64,000 nt of DNA from Blastomussa wellsi. Taxonomy: Eukaryota; Cnidaria; Anthozoa; Scleractinia; Plerogyridae. A model generated the notes under the pieces. That model was not told the origin of the DNA, ran no database searches, and worked only from the letters and a program-made list of their open reading frames with translations. The stretch covers positions 13,272,017-13,336,016 of the forward strand of contig OX393570.1 of the NCBI GenBank assembly GCA_947652115.1. The letters run 5' to 3'. Shown in pieces: positions 41,130-51,181 of the stretch (position 1 is its first letter; each line of letters begins with the position of its first letter). Made by a program: the position numbers and the translations under genes.

Positions 41130-44100
41130 CATACTTGTTATTATATTAAAGCAACTAAATTATTATACAAAGTTGCCGATGGCTGCTATGGAAATTGGTC
41201 CAGAACGTTGCAGAATTTAGAACCAGAACTTGCGGAAATTGATCTAGAAACATTCCAGTATTTAGAACAATTACTTGCAGAAAACGTACCTGCAGCTCGA
41301 AAGATTGTTCAGAATGGGCTTGATGAGCGCATTTCCCCGGAAGAGCAAGAGAGGCAGCCCAAACCTTTACTTCCTAAACCGTACCAACCAAGAGCGCCAC
41401 CAAGACAAAGGGCAAGAAGAAGACAAGAACTTCTGAGGTGGTTCGACCCCTTTTCTCCGCATAATATTCAAAGGGTGGCAGATTACCAGAACAAGATTTT
41501 GGATCTTTACGACGAGGCTCAACATGAGGGGGAAGAGAGCAAGGGTCGTCGTTTCATTCCATGGCGCTTCATCAGAGGTCTGGAGAAAGACCTCACACCT
41601 GACTTTATGGCAAAGTTTCGAGGGAACATACATACAGCGTTCTACAAGAGACATGTCTACTCGTATCAGCTACGCAACATTGAAGAAGGCACCATTATTG
41701 TGTACTGCAATAACCAAGGCTCACCCTGGTTTAATAAACTGTCTGAGGCGGAAAAATGGCTGAGTGACCCTGGACTTTGACAATATCAAAAGACCGTCCA
41801 CAAAGTGGGAGTTTGTAATATTCTTCAATGCTGATGTGAAGGTTATGCTGGACCGCCAGCCTTTATTAGGCACAGGTGCCTTGCCAGACTGGCTGCGCAA
41901 CCTTGCACATGGCAGGTCAATGGTGGAGCTGGATACCTACCGCGATAATTTGTGTCTCCGGCGCTGCATTGCTGTGTACAGAGGCTCGCTACCACATCGA
42001 AGCACAACTGCAGCTCGTGAGCTTGTCAAGAGTTTCTTCAAACTCAAAAACGTGCCCACCGACTTCCAAAAACATTTCTCGATGAATTAGATAAGGTTGA
42101 AAGGCATCGAAATAAGGGGGTCAGTTTTTCAGATTGGCTCGGCATCAAGGTTTATGAGTCTGAGCGGCGAGAAGACAACGAAGTGGTTTGGCATCTGAGA
42201 AGAAACCCGCCGGCCAAGCTGACAAACAACTGGCAATTGGCATTTACGAGGGGCATGCCTTTGTCATAAAAGACATAGCAATGCATGTGTTCATTGTTGC
42301 GCGAGATTCACAAAAGTTTGTCATCTTCAACGGCTTGCCCAAAGGTGTGCCCAAGGGAATATGATAATTGATTGCGCGGGCGAAAAAGTCGAAGCCCCGC
42401 AGATAGCTTTCGACAAGGCTTTATCCAAAACATTACGCTTCCCAAGATTTGCCTCGGTGGCTTGACCAAGAAGCCAAGCAGTCGAAAATTCACATTCAAC
42501 AAAGACAATGTGTGGTCACAGAGGTGAGAGGTGGGTTGAGCGAGCACCTGTTGACGGTTACAACCATGAAACTTAGACTACATTTCAATAGCATGGCTGC
42601 CACTGGCACGAGTGCCGAAAATGTTTCCCACACGATCGCGACAAAATCATTGACCATAACGCCCAAACACGCGAAGACAGGTTCATGGCCACAAGGAGAC
42701 TCACAACAGCGTTCCGGAAGGCCCGCTACCACGTTATCGAGGCTTGGGGCGTGTGAAGTTGGAAAAATCGACGCCAGCCCCCTGCAGGCCAAAACAAAAA
42801 GCTACCTGCACACGATCTTGTACGATTTCGAGGCGTACGGCGACAATAAGGAAGGAGGGAGGAAGGGAGGAAGGAGCCCACGCCCACGCTAACGATCGAG
42901 AACGCGCACGTGCCAATCTCGGTGAGCATCGGCGACACCCTTGAGAGATAGCCCACCCACATCTGCGAAAGAGACCCCGCTGAGCTGGTTCGCAAGTTTA
43001 TGGAAGAGCTGGAGAGACGCGGGAAAAACATCCGGGCCCAAGTAAGGGCTGAGTTTATGCCAGAAGACATGGGCCTGCTTCAGAAAGAGCCCTGGCCAAA
43101 AATTGGAATGGTGCGACCAGGTGCCCGTCGTTGGGTTCAACTCGGGCAGTTACGATCTAAACCTGATCAAAAGCCACTTCACGGACTGCCTTGCAGAGAC
43201 AGCCGGCAAGGTCAGAGTGGCAAAAATGGGAACAAGATAATGTTCTTGCTCACCAGGGGCTTCCGTTTCCTCGATATAGTTAACTATCTTGGCCCGGGGA
43301 CCAGCTACGAAAAGTGGGTAAAAGCCTACGAATGCACAACTGAGAAATCGTGGTTTCCGTACGAGTGGTTCGATTTGCCCCAAAAGCTCCAACCATGTGC
43401 TCATGAGAGATGAATGGGAGGGGTGTAAGTGACTGTTCAAAGAAAAGGGCATGCGCAAATTTGCAGACTGGCTGCGCTGCTACAACAATCTCGACATGGC
43501 TCCAAGTCTAGAGGCTTTGGAAAAGATGCGGGCCTTCTACACCGAAAAAGGAATCGACATCTTGAAAGATGCGGTCAGCGTCCCCGGTGTGAGTTTGCAT
43601 TACCTACTCCGGGTAGCGGTCGAGAAAGGTGCAGAGCTTTTCAGTCCAGGCAAAGAAGCGTACAAGATGTCGAAAGAAGGTGTGGTCGGAGGCCCGAGCC
43701 TCGCATTTACGCGCTACGACGAAGTCGCGCTACCAAAAAGTCACGCACCAATTCGAAGACTCCGTCTTTGCAAAAAGATCTTGGGTTGTGACGCCAACAC
43801 CCTTTATCTTTCGACCATGCTCAGAGAAATGCCTTGCGGGAAGGAGAGGGTCGTGCACTATGACAACAACAACAAGGAGGCGGCAGCGCCAGTGCTAACG
43901 TGCAGGCTCAAAGAAGGAAAATGGTTCGGATTTGCCAAAGTTGATATAGAGATTCCGGAGCGTTTGCTGCCAAAGTTCGAGGAAATGTGCCCATTCTTCT
44001 TAACAAAAAGGTGCCGATCGAAGTTGTCCCGAAGCATATGCTCAATTACTTGCGATGTACAGGCAGAAAGCGCGCAGACGGGAAAAAACTTGTGGGTGCA

Positions 44101-44970
44101 CTGTCCATAGAGAGACGGTTTGTGTACGCCCCTCTGCTGAGTTGGTATGTTGACCACTGGGCGGTTGTTACCAAGGTTTACAGAACAATGGACTACCAAC
44201 CGGCCAAGATCTTTCCCTGGTTCATGGAGCAAATGACCGAGGCGCGGCGGACAGGAGACGTGGAAAAAAGCAAGATGCTGCTGGCCGAGGTGTTAAAGCT
44301 GCTGGGAAACAGCGGGTACGGGAAGATGATTGAAGCCCTTGATCGGGCAGGCGTATGAGCTGGAAAGCCGCAAGCCAAGGATCACAATCAGGCGACCGTT
44401 TCAGGTTCGAATCGCAGTCTATCAGCTTGCAAAGCTGAGGATGCTGGAATCCTATTTCAACTTTCTCGACAGGTATTTCGACAGGAGAGATTTTGAGCTG
44501 ATCCAGATGGACACAGACAGCAACTACATTGTCATCTCCAGTGAGCGGCCTGAGGACCTTGTCAGGCCGGAGCTGCAAGCGGAATTCGAGACAAAAAGAA
44601 CAATTGCTGGCTTGGGACAAATGGAGCGGCCGTACCCCGGGCTCTTCAAACTCGAGTGCGAGGGCAGCCGGATGATTGCACTCTGCTCAAAGTGTTAGCA
44701 CGAAAGGGATGTCGAAGAAGCAAAACGAGATAACCTGGCAGCGTTTCAAGGCAGCTTTGGAAGGTAGCAAGGACATGGAAACTAACAGAGGTTTTAGGAT
44801 GCGGGACGGACGGATGGTCACTTATGAGCAGCAGAAACTGGGGCTGAGCACTTATTACGACAAAAGATGGGTGCTGCCTGACAGGAACCAATCGAATTGC
44901 ACATTTAGTTCGCGTCAGCTGGAGGAAGAGTGGTGTTTGGAGGGACAACCAGCAGTTCTTCACGCACAAA
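41130..44970 (+). pseudogene. Copy A protein-primed DNA polymerase B, broken by frameshifts
   Basis: Pieces in all three frames run in order for 3.8 kb. N-terminal region with YRDNLCLRRC (about 41940-41970, as in Polinton 1). Exonuclease motif I YDFEAYGDN (about 42820). FLDIVNYLGPGTSY (about 43270). Polymerase motif A CDANTLYLS (about 43785), motif B LLGNSGYGKMIEA (about 44300-44338), motif C QMDTDSNYIVIS (about 44505-44540), then KGMSKKQNE and a tail ending near 44970. All catalytic motifs are readable, but at least six frameshifts separate them. A likely ATG near 41178 follows TATACAAAG. This enzyme would copy the whole element from a terminal protein. Confidence 0.88.
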
Positions 44971-45781
44971 GCTTCGGTTGGGCCCATCGCGCAAATAGTA
45001 GACAACAGGTTCATTTGGTTTTGTAACAGACCTTTCAAGAGTATATACTTTCAAAGACCAGATCGGATCTGTGGCCCTTCTAACGCCTCCTTCAAGCTCA
45101 CCGGGTTGGTAGAGATAGCGAACATTAACCAGGGAGGGGAGCTTTTTTTTGTTCACCCCAACAGGCCTTAATTAAGGAGTTGAGGGCTTTGCAGAAACAG
45201 TTTTTTTCTTTGATTGCTTCTGCAGGTTTTTTCCGCGTCAGCCAGGTGACTTTGTTGTTCAAAGCCAAAACAAGCGTTCAACAATGGCCTGGCCGCGGTG
45301 AAATTCAGCATGCCCACTCCGGATAAAGGTTTTGTGTTTTTCCATGTCTTTTGTAATGGCGCCCATGAATTCGCGCCCGAAGTCAACCTGCAGCAGTTGA
45401 GGCCATTTGAGAGGCGCGCGCTTGTAAGTCTTCTGCAAGGCCTGGGCGACCTCATCAGAATTTTTCTAAGTCAAGGGTTCGGCCTCTTTGAAGCGGCTGG
45501 CCATGTCGACAACAGTCAGTGCGTATTTGAAAACTTTGCGCCCGCGGGGCAGTTTGTCGTGTGGCAGAAAAAGAAGGTCCGCTTGGTGGACCGCGTGGGG
45601 TGTGGACACGTCGAATTTTGGTCGAGGAATGTGCCTCGGAGCGGGCAGGTATATCTGCCAGATGGCTTGCTTGTCCAGCCACTTTTTTGCGGTGCCTTCT
45701 GGTACCTTGGCGGCCTCAGATAATTTTTTGATAGCGGCAATCCCCAGGGCCGTAGGAAAGATTTGCGAGTTTGGAATTCAT
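44905..45781 (-). pseudogene. Copy B RVE integrase
   Basis: ATG at 45781, four bases after a minus-strand TATATAG. In shifting frames it reads KKLSEAAKVPEGTAKKWL (N-terminal helix), HQADLLFLPHDKLPRG with the first catalytic D, ALTVVDMASRFKEAEPLT, LQVDFGREFMG with the second D, HRGQAIVER with the E, and a C-terminal domain YLYQPGELEGGVRRATDP ending LLVVPPNT. The DDE residues identify a Polinton-type retroviral-like integrase. Several frameshifts and a TAG-type stop after EAEPLT break it. Confidence 0.88.
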
Positions 45782-45810
45782 CGCGCTATATAAGTAAGGA
45801 GTTAAAAAGT

Positions 45811-46227
45811 TTAAAGGAAACGGAAGGCTGCGTAGCCCAGAGCGAGCGCCATGGCACCCACAAACACGAGTTCACCTGCTCGTTTGGCTGATAGAAATCA
45901 GAGAACTTGGGCTCTTTTGGGAGGTATCATTCGTTCTTCAGGATGCGCCTGGTCGTAGAGTTTGAAGGCGTAGTCAGTGTTGGCAAAGTTCTGCTTGGCC
46001 TCCTCCTTTATTTCCGCATTTGTTGCAATCCAGTCGAGAAGTTTGGTGCGGTCACGTGTGTATTTTGTGTATCCAGCTTGATACGGCTCGAGAGCTTTAT
46101 CATGGCGCACTTTTTCTTCTTGCGCTGCTTTGTCACCGTCCCCAAAAGCCCCCGCGAGATAATTACCGCCGATAAAAGCCGCTGCGTTCAATACAGCCCC
46201 GCCAACCATAATCGCGATACTTGCCAT
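45811..46227 (-). pseudogene. Copy B gene Y (small membrane protein)
   Basis: ATG at 46227, shortly after TATATAAT on the minus strand. An N-terminal hydrophobic glycine-rich segment (VGGAVLNAAAFIGGNYLAG), then a charged region with RDRTKLLDWIATNAEIKEEAKQNF, and a C-terminal anchor LALGYAAFRFL ending with TAA at 45811. A single extra base in an A run near 45925 shifts the frame and makes a stop at 45898. Homologous to 39873-40409. Confidence 0.6.
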
Positions 46228-46272
46228 GCTTCGTGATTATATATTATCAGAGTTATTTTCAGATACAGCATT

Positions 46273-46476
46273 TTAGGTGTAGGTGGGAAGGATTTTCTGG
46301 TCCTCAAGATACTGTTTGAGCGCAACGCTCCTCACCATTACAGCTGTGAACATTGCATAGTTTTCGATAGAATTAGAAGGATCACCTGTAAAACTTTTCT
46401 TGAACATATTTTTGGCAACCCAGCCTATGCCAGCAGCGAGGCCGGTAAGGGTGGCGGCATCCATGACTGTTTTCAT
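46273..46476 (-). CDS. Copy B small protein with one membrane segment
   Basis: 67 codons from the ATG at 46476, intact. An alanine/glycine-rich helix (AATLTGLAAGIGWVA) is followed by a polar region and SNSIENYAMFTAVMVRSVAL. Unrecognised. It lies between gene Y and the next small membrane gene, all on the same strand. Confidence 0.5.
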   Translation of the reverse strand: MKTVMDAATLTGLAAGIGWVAKNMFKKSFTGDPSNSIENYAMFTAVMVRSVALKQYLEDQKILPTYT

Positions 46477-46531
46477 GAGCTTGTTGTCGGATATTTTGGT
46501 TTTAGAGAAGAGAAAAAATATTTAATTGAAA

Positions 46532-46702
46532 TTATTCCTCGCCTTCTTCTTCCTCAAATACTTCTTTGAAATGATCAGGATTTTTGGCAATCCAAAAGAT
46601 AGTTTTAAGGCAACTGTACGTGAATGCGCACCAAATTAAGGCAATGCCTGAAACGGCTGCGATGCTTATCGGTAACTGTTGGAAGTCTGGTACTTTCCAC
46701 AT
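46532..46702 (-). CDS. Copy B small membrane protein with acidic tail
   Basis: I use the ATG at 46702 because a TATAAC motif lies just upstream (TATAACAAAATG); an ATG at 46720 is also in frame. The protein has 56 residues: one hydrophobic segment (ISIAAVSGIALIWCAFTY) and an acidic end (FEEEEGEE). Unrecognised. Confidence 0.5.
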   Translation of the reverse strand: MWKVPDFQQLPISIAAVSGIALIWCAFTYSCLKTIFWIAKNPDHFKEVFEEEEGEE

Positions 46703-46750
46703 TTTGTTATACAACATCATAAAATAAATTCAAATGAATTGAATCTCTGG

Positions 46751-46905
46751 CTAATCCATTGGGTGAATGCCTTTTTTGGGCTGCGGTATTCTTGATGGCT
46801 GCGGATATGCTTGCATCCTCACCGGTGGCGCGGGTTCTGGTGCAGGTGCCTGTGCAGTAGCCGGTTCCTTTCTTAAAAAGGCTTTTATGTCTTCGTGCTT
46901 GACAT
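46751..46905 (-). pseudogene. Copy B small Pro/Ala/Gln-rich ORF with lost start
   Basis: A frame reads TTNYVKHEDIKAFLRKEP, then repeated PAP and PQP, and ends PKKGIHPMD with a TAG at 46751. The expected ATG is followed by a 2-base surplus (ATGTAACTACG), so the start is out of frame. Unrecognised. Confidence 0.35.
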
Positions 46906-47048
46906 AATTCGTAGTTACATGAAAACAAAAATATATTTAATTGAGAAAATAATTTTTTGTGAGGAATTGCTGACTATTTCTTAGTAATTATCTAGTAGTT
47001 GCAGCGTAAACCTCAGGAATAGGTGAGGAAACATTGTTGAGCTCTCTT

Positions 47049-47549
47049 TCAATTTTCTTTGTACATTCTAAATCGATGTGTGTGATGTGATGTGTTTCGC
47101 GCCGCGTTGGCAACAGCGAGAAGCCTGCAACACCTCAAAGAAAGGTTGCCAGCAAGGTTGGACAGCTCTTTGGTTTTAATGTAGTCATTTTTAAGCTCAT
47201 TTTGCAAAGCTTCAATGTCTTTGATTGGTAAAAAGGTGAGAAAGCTATCTACCAGAGTATCGTTTGTTTTTGAGCTCACATATGCCTCATACCTTTTGAA
47301 GTATTTTTCAACATCCTTGTCATTTAATCACTTAACCTGTTCGTGAGTCAACTGCACACCTATTGTCTCTTTGGTCTTGCCCGATGAAAAAAGTGTTGCC
47401 AGCTGCTCACGGAGAGCAGGAATATCAGGCTGCGTCGAAGCTACTGCTAAGACATTGTCGGGCACGCTTGTTGGCTCAGCTTCAAGCAGGGCCAAAATGT
47501 CGGTCATTATGGTTGCTACCCAGTTTGCGCTCGTTGATGGTGTCGTCAT
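47049..47549 (-). pseudogene. Copy B gene X with an in-frame TGA
   Basis: ATG at 47549. The frame reads PDIPALREQLATLF, stops at TGA (47328-47330), and continues in the same frame with LNDKDVEKYFKRYEAYVSSKTNDTLVDSF and CRLLAVANAARN to 47049. Copy A has CGC (arginine) where copy B has the TGA, so the stop is probably a mutation rather than the natural end. Helical, cytoplasmic-looking protein of unknown function. Confidence 0.65.
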
Positions 47550-47587
47550 TTTGTATATGTTATTAATATTTTAATTGAGTTTCAATT

Positions 47588-48080
47588 TTATTCCGTAAGG
47601 GTGCCGAAGTGAGAACACAAGGAAGGAAAACTTATTTTTTTCAACATCGAAATATATTCTTTGTACTCATCTTGAGAAAGTTCGCCGGCATAATCTTCAA
47701 AAACCGCTTTCAAAGTCTTCCATGAGGGAGTGTAAAAAAGCACAATTGCAGCTACGTTTTCGCGGAAAGAAGCTGTGATGCTGGTCATCTTTTGGGTGAG
47801 CACCCACACACTTAGTCCTGTGTGGCGAGCGCTGAATGCGAGATTGACCAGCTGGCCTGTGCGCTTTTTTACATCTTAAGAGGCTGCGCAGTCATCGAGG
47901 ATTATGAGCGCGTTGGTGCCCTCCATAAACCCGCAAACAAGGTTCAACCATTGTTCAACATCATTCTGTTCGCAAATGCCAGGTGTCATTGGCTCGATTG
48001 TGAGTTTCCTCTTCAAAGCCGCTGGTCAGGCCATCGGTTTTCTCGCTTAGCACACCTGGCTGCTGATTTTGGCTGTTGTG
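47588..48080 (-). pseudogene. Copy B packaging ATPase, C-terminal two thirds
   Basis: The frame reads KLTIEPMTPGICEQNDVEQWLN, then the Walker B strand ALIILDDCAAS, then an in-frame TAA (47876-47878) where copy A has AAA. It continues as GQLVNLAFSARHTGLSVWVLTQKMTSITASFRENV and YTPSWKTLKAVFEDYAG. VWVLTQ-type sensor strands and Walker B define the FtsK/HerA-like packaging ATPase. The Walker A end is missing near 48080, where other sequence begins. Confidence 0.82.
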
Positions 48081-48114
48081 GGCTTTCTGTTCGAGACCTA
48101 TATCAAGAAGCAGC

Positions 48115-48815
48115 GTTAACGAAAAGACAAGAATGCCAAACCCGCAACTGCAACCGCGCCAACAGCGACAGCTATTTTGTTCACATCATGTGACTCACTG
48201 CCGGAGCCAACCGTTGGCGTTGGTTCAGATTCTGTTTACTCCGTTGGAGTTTGCTCTTCTGCAGCTGTTTGGATCACAGGCGCTGGCTGTTTTTTTGCTG
48301 CCTTCGGATTTGAAGGGTGACTGTTTGGCGGGTTAATTTTCGATTTCCCGCCATCCATTAGCTGAAGCGCTGCTTTTTTTGTGCTTTTGTTTACCCCGTC
48401 GTTGACCCCCAGCTTCATACCTGGCATCGCTTGTTTGAGCTTGTTGTTGTAGCCAACCGTGCTCTCTGTGTTAATTACCATCCACGCGGGCATCAGCCAG
48501 GCCCCCGGGCACACAGCAAGGTTGAGCCTCACCTTTGCCTCGTCTACGGCAAGTTGGTATCTTTGAACTGACTTGGCCAGATCCGTTTGCCTTATCGCAT
48601 CTTTCACCAAGACAAGGAACTCACGTTGCGCCTCCTTTGCACGCCCCCCATTGCGTAGGATGCTGCTTCTCACGTTAACTTGTGCGCCCAGGACACAGTA
48701 AACGAACGCCTCTATCGACTGGTTTATTCGCGACAAACCCGCCTGGGTCAAACCGGCCAAGGTTTTGGTCGCGAACCAATTGAATTTGCTCTTCCGCGGT
48801 GTCGTTTCTTATGAA
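48115..48815 (-). pseudogene. C-terminal part of the copy B large structural gene
   Basis: An open frame at 48236-48760 has no ATG of its own (first codon TTG) and probably continues the gene at 48816-49847 after a stop and a frame change. It reads SRINQSIEAFVYCVLGAQ, VRLNLAVCPGAWLMPAW and then a lysine/proline-rich linker; near 48120-48190 a hydrophobic tail (AVAVGAVAVAGLAFLSFR) follows in another frame and may be its membrane anchor. Combined length would be about 560-590 residues, in the range of Polinton major capsid proteins, but no jelly-roll signature is certain. Confidence 0.5.
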
Positions 48816-49847
48816 TCATACTGAAATTCCCTTTGCTGGCGCCTTAGGGTCCTCGCCGTCGAATTTTACTTTTGCCGATGGATAGGGCACGTTCCATATG
48901 AAAGGGTCGTGGCAATAAATGTAAACGCTTCCCAGCCCGTGGTTTGCACCATATTTGAAGCGGATTTCAGTTGACGGGTCAACACCAAACTCTGCACACA
49001 ATCTTTTGCAAGAAGCTACGTTGTAGTGGTTGTTAATCTGACTGAATGTTGGGTCGCCCGACAATGCGCTGAAGCTTTGGATGCCTCCGAGCTGATGCAA
49101 GATGCGCCGAACCGTGAAGTACATGTAGAAGATGTAAAAAGCCCGCACCTGCGGCGGCAGACTCAGCGTTGTGTGATATTTGTTAAATACTTCACGAGAG
49201 ATTCCGCAGCCTGTCGTCGCGCACCACACTGCAAAGTTTAGCTGCTGTGCCCAGAAAGATAGATTATGCCCCACAAGCCATTTTTTTGCGGGCTTTGACA
49301 TTTCGAACTTTATCTGTTCCTTTTGAAATATCCCACCGAACTTTGTTGTAAAATACTGGTTGGGCATTGCATAAATATTTATTGAGTTGTTGGATATTTT
49401 CTTCAAACCTGGTGCAGGGTCATGAAATTCAACTGCTGGAACCGGCAGCGAACTTTTTACTGCACTGGACGATAACTGGCAAGGGAAGCCACCAACATTA
49501 TTCAAACCCAGCACGCTTTTCATGTCTGTACTCCAATATTCACGGTCTGAACCGAAGACGCTTTGCAGGCTGCCTTCACCCTCTTTGTAAAATATTTCAG
49601 CTGTTGCTGTGTGGTCCAACGCAAAAGTTGTCTGTGCTACAAATTTGCTTTTGTTGGCCCTCGGAAGCCTTGCAGAAAAAGCTGCCCACGCCCTGTCTTG
49701 TGCAGCCTTCGCGATCGCCTCGGGGTTTTGAATCCATTTTGTGAGGTTGGCAGACTCCTTACCTTCGATTTGATTTTGCGCCCTGTTTTCGAGATAGTCA
49801 AACGCAACAGAATCTGATTGTGTACGTACAGTTTTGAAGATGTTCAT
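48816..49847 (-). CDS. Copy B large structural-type protein, N-terminal part (343 codons)
   Basis: ATG at 49847 preceded by AATAAAAG. The open frame has FALDHTATAEIFYK, WAQQLNFAVWCATTGCGI, IFYMYFTVRRILHQLGG and NHYNVASCKRLCAEFGV. The TGA at 48816-48818 falls where copy A has TGC, and conserved sequence (FIRNDT) continues past it in frame, so the natural protein was longer. It is transcribed away from the structural-type gene at 49903, with 55 bases between the starts. Function unrecognised; a capsid role is inferred from its size and position. Confidence 0.6.
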   Translation of the reverse strand: MNIFKTVRTQSDSVAFDYLENRAQNQIEGKESANLTKWIQNPEAIAKAAQDRAWAAFSARLPRANKSKFVAQTTFALDHTATAEIFYKEGEGSLQSVFGSDREYWSTDMKSVLGLNNVGGFPCQLSSSAVKSSLPVPAVEFHDPAPGLKKISNNSINIYAMPNQYFTTKFGGIFQKEQIKFEMSKPAKKWLVGHNLSFWAQQLNFAVWCATTGCGISREVFNKYHTTLSLPPQVRAFYIFYMYFTVRRILHQLGGIQSFSALSGDPTFSQINNHYNVASCKRLCAEFGVDPSTEIRFKYGANHGLGSVYIYCHDPFIWNVPYPSAKVKFDGEDPKAPAKGISV

Positions 49848-49902
49848 CTTTTATTACTCCCCATTATTTTTTTATTAGAAATTTATGTGCAGCAACAATA
49901 AA

Positions 49903-51165
49903 ATGGTTGTGCTTACTATTGTAACAACAGAAAACGGTCACACTGTTTACTTTGACAAGCCAATTCTGAAACCGAGTTATATCCTGCTGTTACGTTGTTC
50001 GCTTTATAACTCGTGGCACAACTTAAGAGAAACGGGGTAAGTGTTTTATGAAAAGAAAGGGCAGAATAAACAAACGAAAATCTTTTGCTACCTGGCAACT
50101 ATGATCTCGAAAGTATCCAAAACATTTTGAACGAAGGTTTCGGTGAAAAAATAGTTTCTGCAACGAGGGGTACATTCGGGAGAACAGTAATCATTGCCCC
50201 AAACAAACACAAAATTGGCACAGAATTTGGTTTGAGTGACAGTTTGAAATTTTTTCTTGATAAAAACAGCAATAATCTTGTTTACTCGCAAATTGTTCTC
50301 GATGGTGTAAAAACAGAGAACTTTTATTTTATCCACTGTGATTTAGTGGACAGAGAGCAGAACCTTTTCAACGGCAAGCACTCAAGTGTTCTTGCGAGCT
50401 TTGACGTAATATTTCTCAAACTCATTAATAATTCATCACGTTAAAACAAAGGAAATCAGAACCGTAACCGTGGTTTGGAAATGGGATCTTAATTAGCATA
50501 GATTTTTACGATTTTATTTCTTCGTTTTCACCGTAGTTTTAGTTTCGATTGAGAAGATAGATCAAACACTCGAGACAGTGTTTCATCGGCTATCCAAACA
50601 CCTCGAAGTTCATTAAAAATACTCCGCTGCGCGTCGTATTTTCAACTCTCTTCTCGGTGTTTGGATATCCCGATGAAACACTGTCGCTCGTGTTTGATCT
50701 ATTACATCAAACACGAGAGACAGTGTTTCATCGGGATATCCAAACACCGAGAAGAGAGTTGAAAACACGACGCGCAGCGGAGTATTTTTAACGAACTTCG
50801 AGGTGTTTGGATAGCCGATGAAACACTGTCTCGAGTGTTTGATATATCTTCTCAATCGAAACAAAAACCAAGGAGTAAACGGAGAAATACAATCGTCAAA
50901 ATCTATGCTAATTAAGATCGGGTATCAAAACCTCCTTCACGGTTATGATTTTCTTTGTTTTAACTCGATGAATTATTAATGAGTTTGAGAAATTAAAGGA
51001 AAGCCTTATGAAAAGGTTTTATATCAGAGCGGGGAGCAACATGTTCTGAGGGACACAAATACAGGCAAAGAAGTGTCAAGTTTGAACATCTCAGTAAAAA
51101 ATGAAAATGGCGAACTGTTTGACTTTCACAGGTACCCAATTCATTTTATTTTAGAAATAAATTGA
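49903..51165 (+). pseudogene. Copy B structural-type gene split by a foldback element
   Basis: ATG at 49903 after CAATAAA. The N-terminal part reads TENGHTVYFDKPILKPSYI and SLYNSWHNLRETG, then after a stop and frame change LPGNYDLESIQNILNEGF and FIHCDLVDREQNLFNGKHSSVL (50085-50405). A palindromic element (50408-50996) interrupts it. The end resumes as GKPYEKVLYQSGEQHVLRD and ISVKNENGELFDFH to a TGA at 51163-51165. The pattern matches a family associated with Polinton-like elements and may be a jelly-roll minor capsid protein; that is inference. The homologue is at 34750-35320. Confidence 0.6.
50408..50996. mobile_element. Long palindromic (foldback) MITE inside a structural gene
   Basis: An inverted repeat of nearly 590 bp centred near 50702. 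The arms share ATTTCTCAAACTCATTAATAA, TTAAAACAAAGG, GATTGAGAAGATAGATCAAAC-type and CACTCGAGACAGTGTTTCAT runs. The inner part is itself palindromic, with ACACTGTC / GACAGTGT repeated. TTAA occurs on both sides at 50441 and 50960, but the palindrome extends 30 bases beyond, so the exact termini are unsure. Confidence 0.85.
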
Positions 51166-51181
51166 AATGTTATAATATGCC

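Larger units (their letters stand above)
34248..44970 (+). mobile_element. Polinton-like copy A
   Basis: The order is membrane gene (-), structural-type gene (-), large structural gene (+), packaging ATPase (+), genes X and Y (+), zinc-type protein (+) and protein-primed DNA polymerase (+). The same genes occur in copy B (44905-51753) in mirror image. No terminal repeats or target duplications were found, so the outer ends are unknown. All genes have stops, frameshifts or deletions. Confidence 0.75.

Noticed and set aside
42726..43140. Long minus-strand frames at 42496-43140
   Set aside because: They lie antisense to the exonuclease region of the copy A DNA polymerase and have no motif.
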